A DNA stretch of 54,531 nucleotides from positions 1-54,531 of IMG/VR virus record IMGVR_UViG_3300037042_003862; one strand, 5' to 3'. This DNA is from a virus. Within the stretch, counting starts at the first letter, position 1. Every line of letters starts with the position of its first letter. Positions 28,140 through 36,281 of the stretch are shown in pieces. The translations under genes and the position numbers were made by a program. The notes beneath the pieces were generated by a model. It ran no database searches. It worked only from the letters and a program-made list of their open reading frames with translations, and was not told the origin of the DNA.

Positions 28140-29007
28140 CACGTTGGACCCTCGTGTATTTGTCGAACTCGCACAAAGAGTGCTCGATGTCGCGCATCTC
28201 TAGTGTAGCATCCCATCCAACAAAAGCTAGCTTGTGGGCCTTCGCATGCTGAAGCAGCACACGCATCCCCCCCAGGGCCGCCGCCGCGGAGAGGGGTTGA
28301 GGGTGTAGGGACCCATCCTCAGTCATGAGGCGGCGGAGCCCACGCAGCGCCCCGGGGCCTGCGTTCGCCCAATCCATGATGTCCTCGGCGTCCCGGAGGT
28401 AATGCGTGTGGCGGAGGTCGGTGACCCACTCGTAGGACATGAAGGGCCCCCAGCCAATGTAGTGAGGCTCCTGGGCCAGCAGAGCCCAGGTCTCTCGGAG
28501 GGTCCGCGCCGAGTCCAGTTCCTCCTCCAGCTTCCTCCGGTCATCCCAGAGTCGGCCCAAGACGATCTCGCTGATGTATCGTTGCTTAGTCCAGCTATAC
28601 CAGGGCTTGGTCGAGTCGGATTCCGCCCGGATCATGTAGGCCCCCGTGTAGACCTGCTCGCCCCGAGCCTTGCGAGCGTCGAGGAGTTCAGTCATGCGGT
28701 TCGGATGAAACACCTGACTCGACGGCCAGGCACTCCGGCTGCCGATCAACTCCGCCAGGGTGGGTGGGTGATTGATCGTCCGAGCTATCGCCAGCATGAA
28801 CCAGAGATAGGGGTGAGTGGCGAATGGGATCCGGATGTTGTCTCGGATCCACAACGTGACCGTGTCCAGCTCGCGGAACACGTTGCAGAACCGATACTGC
28901 TGAAGGATCGGGTCCGCGGTCCATGGCTTGGGCTTTCCCTCGGACCTCCGAACCCAGATGTCGTGACGCTTCAGCATCCAGTCGAATAACCCTGAGCCGT
29001 CGATCAT
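28102..29007 (-). CDS. 5-hmdU DNA kinase helical-domain / aGPT-Pplase-type protein
   Basis: This 301-aa protein opens with FDWMLKRHDIWVRRSEGKPK, PWTADPILQQYRFCNVFREL and DTVTLWIRDN. That block marks the helical (DNA-glycosylase-related) domain found in 5-hydroxymethyluracil DNA kinases and in alpha-glutamyl/putrescinyl thymine pyrophosphorylases. These enzymes act on 5-hmdU or its pyrophosphate in DNA to install hypermodifications. The ATG overlaps the stop of the kinase-like gene (ATGA), so the usual order of kinase part then helical part is kept as two genes. Assignment to family is confident, exact reaction not. Confidence 0.8.
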   Translation of the reverse strand: MIDGSGLFDWMLKRHDIWVRRSEGKPKPWTADPILQQYRFCNVFRELDTVTLWIRDNIRIPFATHPYLWFMLAIARTINHPPTLAELIGSRSAWPSSQVFHPNRMTELLDARKARGEQVYTGAYMIRAESDSTKPWYSWTKQRYISEIVLGRLWDDRRKLEEELDSARTLRETWALLAQEPHYIGWGPFMSYEWVTDLRHTHYLRDAEDIMDWANAGPGALRGLRRLMTEDGSLHPQPLSAAAALGGMRVLLQHAKAHKLAFVGWDATLEMRDIEHSLCEFDKYTRVQRDEGRPRAKYQGT

Positions 29008-29474
29008 GAGGGGATCCCCAGAGCGTCGCAAAGGAGCCCCCAGGCCCGCCCGGGCTCTAGTTGAAGGACCTCGACACCTTCCGTCTCCGAGGCCCTCGCC
29101 ACGAGGCCAGGGTGATCCAGAACCCCGAGATTGAGCAGCACCCAGATCACGCGGAAGCCGTCCCCCAGGAGGTCCCGCGACAGGTCGCGCTCCGCTCGGT
29201 AGCCGACTCCTGGGCACTGAACCACCACGGTCTGAACATCCGGTTCAGTCAGCGCCTGACGCACGGACATCTTCCGGATCCGGTGACTGACGTTCTGCTC
29301 GATCAGGCAGGTTTGGAGGTCCGGGTTGATCGTGCCCAGGACCATCCGAGCGGCTCCCGTCTCATCGATGAACGGAACCAGGTCCAGAACTCCGTCATGC
29401 GGCCCGAGGAACCCCAGGCCGATGGTCTCGCGGAGTCGAGCGTTACCGCGGAGCAGCACAATGGTCTTGGTCAT
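29004..29474 (-). CDS. P-loop-kinase-like protein with an eroded Walker A
   Basis: This 156-aa protein opens with KTIVLLRGNARLRETIGLG. The frame matches the common small-kinase opening LRGNxGSGKST, but the two glycines are Arg and the catalytic Lys is Glu. The rest keeps a P-loop-kinase-like alternation: VQTVVVQCPGVGYRAERDL, then GFRVIWVLLNLG. Position before the helical-domain gene matches the N-terminal kinase part of 5-hmdU DNA kinases. It is either a non-catalytic partner or uses different chemistry. Confidence 0.7.
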   Translation of the reverse strand: MTKTIVLLRGNARLRETIGLGFLGPHDGVLDLVPFIDETGAARMVLGTINPDLQTCLIEQNVSHRIRKMSVRQALTEPDVQTVVVQCPGVGYRAERDLSRDLLGDGFRVIWVLLNLGVLDHPGLVARASETEGVEVLQLEPGRAWGLLCDALGIPS

Positions 29475-30034
29475 GCAACCACCAGCTCACAGGTTTGGAT
29501 CAGCTTCTCAGCCGGGTTGTAGTGGTAGAACTTAGCCTGGTCCGAGAATAGCGGAATGTGCCTGTATTTCCTGATGCCGGGTTTGCGGTAGCTGAGGACC
29601 TTCTTGCCCCGGAGAAGCTCCGAGACCACCTCGCCATGCTTCTGGGTGATGGCGTAGGGCTGGTCCATGTAGAAAGCAATCTGGTTGGGCGGGTATCGCT
29701 TCTCGCAAGCCATCCGAACCTGGACATGCTCCGGGTGTTGAATGCCCAGGGGCACGACGATCAGGGCCTTGCCGAAGAACTCCGCGGAGGGGAAGTGATC
29801 ATCCAGGAGGGGCTGGCCCTCCACCGCTCCGGTCCCCATCCACTCGGAGCCCACCGCCTCGGCGTAGGCCAATGCGTCGTGGGCCCGCTTGCGGGTGGCA
29901 CTGAACACCGTCCAGATGATAGTCCGCTTCCCCGCCTTGACGCGGTCCTCGATGTGCTGCCCCATCGACAGGAACGCATCATCAGCGTGCGGCTCGACCA
30001 CGACCAGGTGATCAACGTCCAAGGATTGTATCAT
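29471..30034 (-). CDS. PIG-L/LmbE-family deacetylase
   Basis: This 187-aa protein begins with VDHLVVVEPHADDAFLSMG, the zinc-site motif (P/A)HADD (His16, Asp18, Asp19) of the PIG-L/LmbE family. These enzymes remove N-acetyl groups from GlcNAc-type substrates (GlcNAc-PI, GlcNAc-inositol). It overlaps the glycosyltransferase gene upstream by 23 bp, the same pairing (transferase then de-N-acetylase) as in mycothiol and GPI synthesis. In this cluster the substrate may be a sugar attached to a modified base or its precursor. Confidence 0.85.
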   Translation of the reverse strand: MIQSLDVDHLVVVEPHADDAFLSMGQHIEDRVKAGKRTIIWTVFSATRKRAHDALAYAEAVGSEWMGTGAVEGQPLLDDHFPSAEFFGKALIVVPLGIQHPEHVQVRMACEKRYPPNQIAFYMDQPYAITQKHGEVVSELLRGKKVLSYRKPGIRKYRHIPLFSDQAKFYHYNPAEKLIQTCELVVA

Positions 30035-31133
30035 ACAGCACCGCGGCGGAGTGGTTCTTCAGAACGTAGGCCCGAGCCTCCTCGGCGTTGAAGCTCGATC
30101 GGTCATAGCTGAGGAGCGCATCCGCCCAAGTCTCGGGGGTGTCGAGTGCGCAGATCAGGTGGGATGGGATCGGGGTGTTCTTCACGCTGCTGTGAACCAC
30201 CGGAACACAGCCATAGTAGAGAGCTTCGATGATCGTGTGGTTGTAGCTGCCGGCCCTGTAGGCCGCATACTTGGGCTTCCCAGAGCCCTGGAAGTCGATC
30301 ATGAAGGAGCCTCGGCTCAGGATCGTCGGCACCTGGGTCTCCGGCACACAGCCGAAGAACTGCGCTGGGCCCACCCCACTATAGTCCGGGGCAAAGTGGT
30401 CGCGGCCGACACGCTCCTTCCACTCGGGCTCAAGGCGCATGTTGTAGTATTCGATGCCGTTGCCATACATCTCAACGGTCCATCCGTTGGTGCTGGCGGC
30501 CGGGAGACCTTCCCAGAACTTGCTAATGCCCTTGATGTTCTTCCACTGGGGCAACCAGATCACCAGGTTGGGGTCTCGCTCGACCTCGGGGTGCTCTGCG
30601 AGTTCCCGGAACGGCACAAATGCGTTCGTGACTGGGTATCCCGCCTTGATCATCGGGTCGCCGTATGCCGGCTGGCAGACCATCGTGCGGTCGCAGAGCG
30701 GGAGCACCATCTCCCCAAACTCCTTGTATGAGTCCCAGTAGCCGTCATGGACGTAGCCGATGATGGGGATCCCGGCAGCCTTGATGCCTTCCAGGAGGGG
30801 AAGGAACAGCGGCTGGTCGCCATAGGCCTTTGTCGGGTGGGGGCAGAGGAACGACAGGATGACCGCGTCGTAGTTCTGCTGAATGAACCGCAGCGTTGCC
30901 TTGAAGTTCAAGGGGTGGTGCGGCGCGGTCCCGTCGATCGTGATGAAGGTATCGCCGCCACGAACCCGCTTGCGCTGGATGAACTTCCCCGGAGCTTTTG
31001 TCTTCTGGGGATCCGAGGCCAGGATGTCGAACTCATCACCTCGGGAGAGGGCCTCGGCCCTCAGCGTCTGGAACGTGGTGTTGATTCCCCCGACGCTGGA
31101 GGTGGACCAATGTAGCACTGCGACTCTTGTCAT
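30012..31133 (-). CDS. GT-B fold glycosyltransferase (GT4-like)
   Basis: This 373-aa protein has a Rossmann start VAVLHWSTSSVGGINTTFQT (glycine loop), an inter-domain region with NLVIWLPQWKNIKGISKF, and the donor-site pattern YNHTIIEALYYGCVPVVHSS with the conserved Glu typical of GT4-like enzymes. There are no membrane segments. The donor is probably a nucleotide sugar; the acceptor could be hydroxymethylated DNA or another molecule. It is the first gene of the modification cluster, 13 bp after the helicase. Confidence 0.85.
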   Translation of the reverse strand: MTRVAVLHWSTSSVGGINTTFQTLRAEALSRGDEFDILASDPQKTKAPGKFIQRKRVRGGDTFITIDGTAPHHPLNFKATLRFIQQNYDAVILSFLCPHPTKAYGDQPLFLPLLEGIKAAGIPIIGYVHDGYWDSYKEFGEMVLPLCDRTMVCQPAYGDPMIKAGYPVTNAFVPFRELAEHPEVERDPNLVIWLPQWKNIKGISKFWEGLPAASTNGWTVEMYGNGIEYYNMRLEPEWKERVGRDHFAPDYSGVGPAQFFGCVPETQVPTILSRGSFMIDFQGSGKPKYAAYRAGSYNHTIIEALYYGCVPVVHSSVKNTPIPSHLICALDTPETWADALLSYDRSSFNAEEARAYVLKNHSAAVLYDTILGR

Positions 31134-31146
31134 GGTTCTCTTGTTT

Positions 31147-32346
31147 CTAGAAGTTGGTGACGACAGTAACCCGCTCAGCGGCTCGGGTCACGGCGGTATA
31201 GAGCCAACGCACGCGGTCAGCTCGGAAGCATGCGGACTCATCAAACACAATCACCGACGGCCACTGCGAGCCCTGGGCCTTGTGGGTGGTGAGCGCATAA
31301 CCAAAGTCAAACTCTTGAGCCAGCCGCTTCTCCCTGAAGTCTAACTCCCTCCCCTCAAAAAGGGCGGTGTGGGCTTCACAAGTCAGCGTTGCCTTGGACT
31401 CCTCGTTCTGGATCGTCAATGAGAGGGTGTCGTCCGACAACTTGGTGCTCTCGACGGTCATCCAGATCTCGCCGTTCAGCAGGCCGAGCTTGTGGTCATT
31501 CCTCAGGCACACGAGCTTGTCCTTGACCTCGGGGAGGTGGCTGGTTCGCCCAAGCAACTCGCGAGCCCGGGCGTTGCTGGCCGCCCTCGTCTTGTTTCGT
31601 CCAACCAGGATCTGGTCGTGGTCCATCGCAGTTGACCTGTCGAAGTCTGACTTGTCGACAACCAGCGACTCGCCAAAGCGGCCGGAGCTGAGCCCACGAC
31701 CCTCGCGGATGCGGGTTGCGATCTGAATGATGGGGCTGTCCTTCGCCTGCCGGTGGATCTCCGTCAGCATCACGTCCGGATCGGCGTTGGTGAAGTAGCC
31801 CGCCCCGCCCACCGGGGGGAGCTGGGCCGGGTCCCCAAGGACCAGGATGGGGGTCCCGAATGACATGAGGTCCTGCCCCATGTATTCGTTTACCATGGAG
31901 CACTCGTCGATCACGACGAGCTTGGCCCGCTTTACCTCGCTGTCCAGATTGAGAACGAAGCTGGGCCGCTTGAGGTCCTGCTCAATCACCTTCATCTCGG
32001 CCCGGCACTTTGCGAGGTCCGCCTCCGGAGCCTTCTTGGCGACCAGCTCGGCGAGATGCCCACGCAACTCCAGCAGCCGGACCTCGCTCTTGGGCGCGGG
32101 CTTGTAGATGAGGCGGTGAAGGGTCGTGGCGTTGTGGCAACCGTTGTTGCGCATCACACTCGCCGCCTTCCCGGTGTAGGCCGCAAACAACACCTGTCCG
32201 CCGCACGACTCCGCGAAGTGTCTTGCGAGGGTTGTCTTGCCGGTCCCAGCGTAACCAAACAGGCGATATACTGGATTGCGGCTCGGGCTGCTAAGCCAGT
32301 TGCTGACCGAGACCAGGGCAGCATCTTGAAGTGGGGACCAGTTCAT
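31147..32346 (-). CDS. Dda/RecD-like SF1B helicase
   Basis: This 399-aa protein has Walker A LFGYAGTGKTTLARH, motif Ia FAAYTGKAA, Walker B KLVVIDECSMV, motif III LVLGDPAQLPPVGG and motifs V/VI GYALTTHKAQGSQW and LYTAVTRAAERV. Length and motif set match phage Dda and RecD-like 5'-3' helicases. It probably aids replication restart or recombination. Confidence 0.95.
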   Translation of the reverse strand: MNWSPLQDAALVSVSNWLSSPSRNPVYRLFGYAGTGKTTLARHFAESCGGQVLFAAYTGKAASVMRNNGCHNATTLHRLIYKPAPKSEVRLLELRGHLAELVAKKAPEADLAKCRAEMKVIEQDLKRPSFVLNLDSEVKRAKLVVIDECSMVNEYMGQDLMSFGTPILVLGDPAQLPPVGGAGYFTNADPDVMLTEIHRQAKDSPIIQIATRIREGRGLSSGRFGESLVVDKSDFDRSTAMDHDQILVGRNKTRAASNARARELLGRTSHLPEVKDKLVCLRNDHKLGLLNGEIWMTVESTKLSDDTLSLTIQNEESKATLTCEAHTALFEGRELDFREKRLAQEFDFGYALTTHKAQGSQWPSVIVFDESACFRADRVRWLYTAVTRAAERVTVVTNF

Positions 32347-32391
32347 GTTTCTTTCCGGGTCAGGGAGCGGCCGGAGCCGCCCCCGCGTTGA

Positions 32392-33270
32392 TCAGAATGG
32401 CGACTCACCATCGCCGCCGGTTCCGCCGTCGGGACCGCTGCTGCTGACCGACTCGTCGGCCATCTTGCGAGCACCGGACGCCACCTGCTGGTTGAGCAGC
32501 ATGCCGAACTGAAGCAGCGGGTGTGGCTGCTTGTCTACGGTCTGGGGAGGGATCAGCGACTCTCCAACCTTGCCATTCACCGCCGGGGCGATAGCGAAGT
32601 TGAAGAAGCTGCCCTTGTTGTTCTTCTGCGACACGGTCGTGATTCGCAGGATGTTGGCGAACAGCGGCGGACGCTCCTTGTAGGTGCGAAGCTGCTGCAT
32701 GATCGCCCTGTAGACCTTGATCTTGGTCGAGGTGAAGCTGACCACGATCACGTTGCCCGGCTCCGTGGCCGTCACGCAGTCGAGCATGTAGCCGAACATG
32801 TAGAAGGTCTCGCTGAGTTCGTTGCCCTCGTCGGTCTTGAGGTTCCCGAACTCTCCCGAGGCCTTGACTGCGCGGACCATCTCGCTGTCCTTCTCGTGGC
32901 GAGCGACGATCCCGCCGCCGGCACTGCGCGGCCGCCACTCCACGTAGACATGGTTGGTGGCGACGGGGACGAACAGCACGCCCTCCTTCCCACTGAACAG
33001 TTCCTTGGTCACGCTGTTGATCAGCATGCCCGGACGAGCCCCCTCCAGGGCCCCACCTTCGCCCTCACCACTGACCTCGGGCGACATCGCCTGGAGAACC
33101 CCCAGGAACGGCATCGTGAAGTCATCTTGGTCCGTCCCCTCGTAGCCAGCACCGGCCATGTTGCCGTAGTTGTAGGCTGGGGCGACCTCCTGCTTGACCG
33201 GAGCGGTAGGCAGGTTCTTCTTCTTTTCCTCGACCGGAGCCGGGGTGTTTGTCTTCTTGGCAGTTGCCAT
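32392..33270 (-). CDS. putative single-stranded DNA-binding protein
   Basis: This 292-aa protein has a basic N-terminal tail, a beta-rich core (GVLFVPVATNHVYVEWRPR, GNVIVVSFTSTKIKVYRAIM) and a Ser/Gly/Asp-rich tail ending GDGESPF. An acidic tail with terminal Pro-Phe is the classic protein-docking end of SSBs (DDIPF). I do not recognise the core family with certainty. It lies between the two helicases and is preceded by a degenerate start-associated element, so it may be highly expressed. Confidence 0.7.
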   Translation of the reverse strand: MATAKKTNTPAPVEEKKKNLPTAPVKQEVAPAYNYGNMAGAGYEGTDQDDFTMPFLGVLQAMSPEVSGEGEGGALEGARPGMLINSVTKELFSGKEGVLFVPVATNHVYVEWRPRSAGGGIVARHEKDSEMVRAVKASGEFGNLKTDEGNELSETFYMFGYMLDCVTATEPGNVIVVSFTSTKIKVYRAIMQQLRTYKERPPLFANILRITTVSQKNNKGSFFNFAIAPAVNGKVGESLIPPQTVDKQPHPLLQFGMLLNQQVASGARKMADESVSSSGPDGGTGGDGESPF

Positions 33271-33306
33271 GAGTCATCCTTTCTGAGTTCGCGGTCCCCA
33301 CTTTAG
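33271..33306 (-). promoter_or_regulatory. degenerate start-associated element
   Basis: Minus strand: CTAAAGT (complement of 33300-33306), then AAAGGATGACTC and the ATG at 33270. The GATAAC box is missing. It keeps the -35-like half and a Shine-Dalgarno-like AAGGA. Confidence 0.4.
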
Positions 33307-33359
33307 CGTCCGGGAGCGCATAGGACGTTCGGGGTGGAAGGCCCCCGAGGGCCTGTAGG

Positions 33360-33899
33360 TCACTTCGTGGTGATCTTTGCGATCCTCTGCTCCCAAGCTC
33401 CGAACAGCGGGAGCGGGATAGCCTCGCCGCCGGACAGCTGCTCAGCGATGAACGCCCGGAGGGTGCTGGGCTCAACCTTTCGATCGGTAGCCACGTTCTC
33501 AAACTTCTTGCCGAGTTCGGTGACGAGCTTCGCAGCCTTCACCTCCTCCTCTCGACTGAAGCTCACGAGGACGGTGCGCTTGACGAGACCTCCGTGGCCG
33601 TGCTCGTCGAGCCAGTCCATGGCCGCATCCTTCTGAGCTGCGGGGATGCTGGCTCGGATCGTCTTGGCGATCTTGATGCGGAACCCTTCAGTGGTCCGAT
33701 ATTCGGCGAGGCCGAGCTGGTCCATGAGTTCCGGGATCTGGCGCTCAGCGAGGTCCGTGACGACCTCGTTGGCCTTGGCGAGAGACTCCTTTGCCTTCTC
33801 CGCCTCTACCTCCGCCGCGTTGAGTTCCGCAGCAAGTCGGTTGAGTTGGGCGAGGGCATCGGAGGTTGGTGCTGTCTTGAATTGGTCGTAGCCTGACAT
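33360..33899 (-). CDS. coiled-coil phage protein (179 aa)
   Basis: This 179-aa protein has an N-terminal coiled coil of about residues 15-55 (LNRLAAELNAAEVEAEKAK) followed by a mixed domain (FRIKIAKTIRASIPAAQKD, TVLVSFSREEEVKAAKLV). Similar proteins often sit beside SSB-like or recombination genes in phages, but no function is established. A hairpin-rich spacer separates it from the SSB-like gene. Confidence 0.8.
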   Translation of the reverse strand: MSGYDQFKTAPTSDALAQLNRLAAELNAAEVEAEKAKESLAKANEVVTDLAERQIPELMDQLGLAEYRTTEGFRIKIAKTIRASIPAAQKDAAMDWLDEHGHGGLVKRTVLVSFSREEEVKAAKLVTELGKKFENVATDRKVEPSTLRAFIAEQLSGGEAIPLPLFGAWEQRIAKITTK

Positions 33900-33926
33900 G
33901 TCTGCTCCCAGTTAAACGGACAGTCC

Positions 33927-34292
33927 CTATACCCCAAGATGGGCGATCGGCAAGCGAGATTTTGCAGGCGTGTAACGTTGATCTCTGCTGGACCATACCA
34001 GAACAGCAACCTTGCCTTCATTGTTGGCAGCAGCAAGTGCCATGGCCCAACCAATCAGGACCGGATTGCCGATGGGCAGCAAATAGTCATCATCAGTGAA
34101 CCCCTGTAGCACCAGGTCCATCTTGGCGATCACTGCCTCAGGACGCTGGACCGTAGCCCGGGAGTCAAGGATGAACCGGAGCTTGCCCCAACGCTCAGCG
34201 GGCTGTAGGTTGTATCGAGGCACTAGCTCCCCGAGGTCCGGGTCATAGCGCAAGTGGTGCTGGACGACATAGACGTTGCCGCTGTTAGCCAT
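33927..34292 (-). CDS. hypothetical protein (121 aa)
   Basis: This protein of about 121 aa has a beta-rich N terminus (GNVYVVQHHLRYDPDLGELV) and helices after GNPVLIGWAMALAAANNEGK, then KVAVLVWSS. The ATG 34292 overlaps the helicase stop (TGATGG); an ATG nine bases further up is possible. Function unknown. Confidence 0.75.
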   Translation of the reverse strand: MANSGNVYVVQHHLRYDPDLGELVPRYNLQPAERWGKLRFILDSRATVQRPEAVIAKMDLVLQGFTDDDYLLPIGNPVLIGWAMALAAANNEGKVAVLVWSSRDQRYTPAKSRLPIAHLGV

Positions 34293-35743
34293 CAGATCCA
34301 TTCCTTGAGACGGTCGCCGGTGATTGAGGAAGCGATGTCGAGTTTGTTGCGGAGGGCTTCAACAATCCCCTCGTCGACAGTGTCGGCAGCGACCAGGTCA
34401 ATGTAGGTGACGCTGACCTTCTGCCCGATGCGGTGGGCCCGATCCTCCGACTGGAGGCGGTCCGTCAACTTGAAGGAGTTGTTGAAGTAGATGACGGTTC
34501 TGGCGGCATGAAGAGTCAACCCCTCGGAGGCCGCGGCCGGATTCGCTAGGAACACCTGGGCCGTTCCGTTTTGAAACCGCTCTACAGCCTCTTGGCGGTT
34601 CTGGGCGGAGGTGGAGCCGTCATACCGCACGACCTCCAAACCGTCCTCGGCTAGGGCCTTCTGGATGAGGTCGATGTCGGCCTTGAACTTGGCCCAGACA
34701 ATCATCTTCCCCTGGGTGTCTTCCACGACCTCGCGGAGGAGGGCCAGGCGGGGGTTATCCGCCAAGGGGATCGTCACGCCCTCGTCTGTCGTCAGGAAGC
34801 CGCTGACGATCTGCTGAAAGCGGAGCAGCTGAACGATGGCAAGCATCGCAGTAACTTCTCCTGAGGCATGGCGGATCTCATAGCTGTCTGACATCTCCGC
34901 ATACATGCGCTTTTGCTCCGCCGTCATGTCGAAGTATCGAGTGACGTAGACCTTTGGGGGAAGGTCCAGCACATCTTCCTTCAGCACTCGACAGGTGATG
35001 GTGGCGACGATCTCCGCGAGCTTCTCCAGGTTCCGGTAGCGCACCAAGTCCCTGAACGGCCTCCCCGAACGCGGGTCAACCCGATCCTGCCACACGCCAA
35101 AGAAGGACTTGAAGGCCAAATACGTGGAGCAGCCGATTGAGTGCCAGATATCCGGCTTCAGAAAGGCCAGCTGCGCATACACGTCAAACGGAGAGTTGGA
35201 CACGGGGGTCCCGGTGAGGATGCGACGGTAGATGGCAGCCTTGCCCCGAGCGAGCACCCGCATCGTCCACTTGGCTCGCGGGTTCTTGATTCGTGCGCTC
35301 TCATCGAGCACCATCGCGCAGCGTCGAGTCGTCAAGAACTTGTGCAGATACTTGTCGCCCGCCTCCGTCATGATGCCGTGGTAGGACATCGCCAGGACGC
35401 TGAGCCCAGGGGCCTTGAGGACGGACTCCGCCTCAGCCTTGGCGGACTTGTTTGCCGCCTTGCCTGACTGCCAGTAGAGCGTGCGCACCTTCTTCTCCAC
35501 CACCTTCGGGAGGTGCGTGGGCAGCTCGTTCAGCACCCAGTTGCGATGGACTCCGTTGGGCGCCAGTACAACAAGGCCGTCGATCTTCCCCGCCAAGAAC
35601 AAATGCGACACGGTATCAATCGTGAGTTTGCTCTTCCCCGTTCCCTGCTCCCACAGCACGCCCCATGCCGCCGTGTCCTTGGTTTTGTCCCACCACTCTC
35701 GTTGATGGCTGTAGGGGGGAGTCCGCCAGGGGTAGTCTGTCAT
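34292..35743 (-). CDS. SNF2/SF2-type helicase
   Basis: This 483-aa protein has motif I GVLWEQGTGKSKLTID, motif II MVLDESARIKN (DESA), motif III LTGTPVSNSPFD, and C-terminal motifs V/VI QVFLANPAAASEGLTL and DRLQSEDRAHRIGQKV. The DRxxRxGQ arginine-finger block is SNF2-like. Phage members of this type are taken to remodel DNA at replication or recombination sites. It is the first gene of the replication transcript, right after the 35.77 kb terminator. Confidence 0.95.
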   Translation of the reverse strand: MTDYPWRTPPYSHQREWWDKTKDTAAWGVLWEQGTGKSKLTIDTVSHLFLAGKIDGLVVLAPNGVHRNWVLNELPTHLPKVVEKKVRTLYWQSGKAANKSAKAEAESVLKAPGLSVLAMSYHGIMTEAGDKYLHKFLTTRRCAMVLDESARIKNPRAKWTMRVLARGKAAIYRRILTGTPVSNSPFDVYAQLAFLKPDIWHSIGCSTYLAFKSFFGVWQDRVDPRSGRPFRDLVRYRNLEKLAEIVATITCRVLKEDVLDLPPKVYVTRYFDMTAEQKRMYAEMSDSYEIRHASGEVTAMLAIVQLLRFQQIVSGFLTTDEGVTIPLADNPRLALLREVVEDTQGKMIVWAKFKADIDLIQKALAEDGLEVVRYDGSTSAQNRQEAVERFQNGTAQVFLANPAAASEGLTLHAARTVIYFNNSFKLTDRLQSEDRAHRIGQKVSVTYIDLVAADTVDEGIVEALRNKLDIASSITGDRLKEWI

Positions 35744-35760
35744 TGTGGTTCTGTGGTTCT

Positions 35761-35802
35761 GTTAAAAGACGGGCCCGACCCACTCAGTGGGGCGGGCCCG
35801 TC
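35761..35802 (-). terminator. strong Rho-independent terminator, minus strand
   Basis: GACGGGCCCG (35768-35777) pairs with CGGGCCCGTC (35793-35802), and the stem extends through CCCAC/GTGGG with one mismatch to a 3-nt loop. On the minus strand it is followed by TTTTAAC. It ends the structural-gene transcript before the helicase operon. Confidence 0.9.
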
Positions 35803-35835
35803 AACGGTCCTTTGGGAGCAGCAGACCTGAGCCCG

Positions 35836-35964
35836 CTACCGTAGCGACGAGAGCCATTGGGGTCGAGTGGCGAAAAACAAGATGAGCACGAGGCCCACGA
35901 TCAGCGCGAACAGAACGCTGAACAATATTGCCTCTACAACAACTTGAAGCCAACGACGGCTCAT
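35836..35964 (-). CDS. small membrane protein (42 aa)
   Basis: A 42-aa protein has a short basic start (MSRRWLQ) and one long hydrophobic helix (AILFSVLFALIVGLVLILFF). It overlaps the upstream gene stop as ATGA and ends just before the terminator. With its neighbour it makes a pair of small membrane proteins after the tail genes, where holin or spanin genes are often found. No lysis function can be proven. Confidence 0.65.
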   Translation of the reverse strand: MSRRWLQVVVEAILFSVLFALIVGLVLILFFATRPQWLSSLR

Positions 35965-36281
35965 CCCGTTTTGGACATTCTGCCGTTAATGTCATCAAGC
36001 TGCTCTTCCATCTTCTGCGTCCGCCTGTCGATGATGTCCAGGGTCTTTTGACCGTCGTTCGCGAGTCGGTGAAGGGACTCCCGCATGTCCGGCACCGCCT
36101 CAATGATCACATCCTGAGACTTGATCGACGCCTGGAACCAAGCGACCACGTGAGGGAGTAGTTTCCAGATGATGGCGCAGATGAACAGAACCAGGAAGAT
36201 GGGGACCCCTAGCCGCTCCACCAAAGACAGCCCCGACGCCTCTATTGGGGGAGGGTCCTGACTAGTCAGATAGGACGCCAT
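35961..36281 (-). CDS. holin-like membrane/coiled-coil protein (106 aa)
   Basis: This 106-aa protein has one transmembrane helix (about residues 25-45, VPIFLVLFICAIIWKLLPHV) and a C-terminal coiled coil (DGQKTLDIIDRRTQKMEEQL). The topology resembles single-span phage holin or BhlA-like proteins. Start at 36281 overlaps the end of the tail-tip gene by 20 bp; a start at 36311 would add ten residues. Function is inferred from topology only. Confidence 0.7.
   Translation of the reverse strand: MASYLTSQDPPPIEASGLSLVERLGVPIFLVLFICAIIWKLLPHVVAWFQASIKSQDVIIEAVPDMRESLHRLANDGQKTLDIIDRRTQKMEEQLDDINGRMSKTG

Noticed and set aside
29004-29474. Eroded Walker A considered as a sequencing frameshift
   Set aside because: Neither inserting nor deleting a base near the motif restores GxGKS/T, and the frame is consistent before and after it.
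33316-33350. GGCCC/GGGCC hairpin before the SSB-like gene, considered as a terminator
   Set aside because: The stem is only 6 bp and there is no T-run on either strand.
35801-36103. Minus-strand ORF of 100 aa across the end of the holin-like gene
   Set aside because: It overlaps two better-supported membrane-protein genes in other frames and has an Arg/Ser-rich shadow composition.
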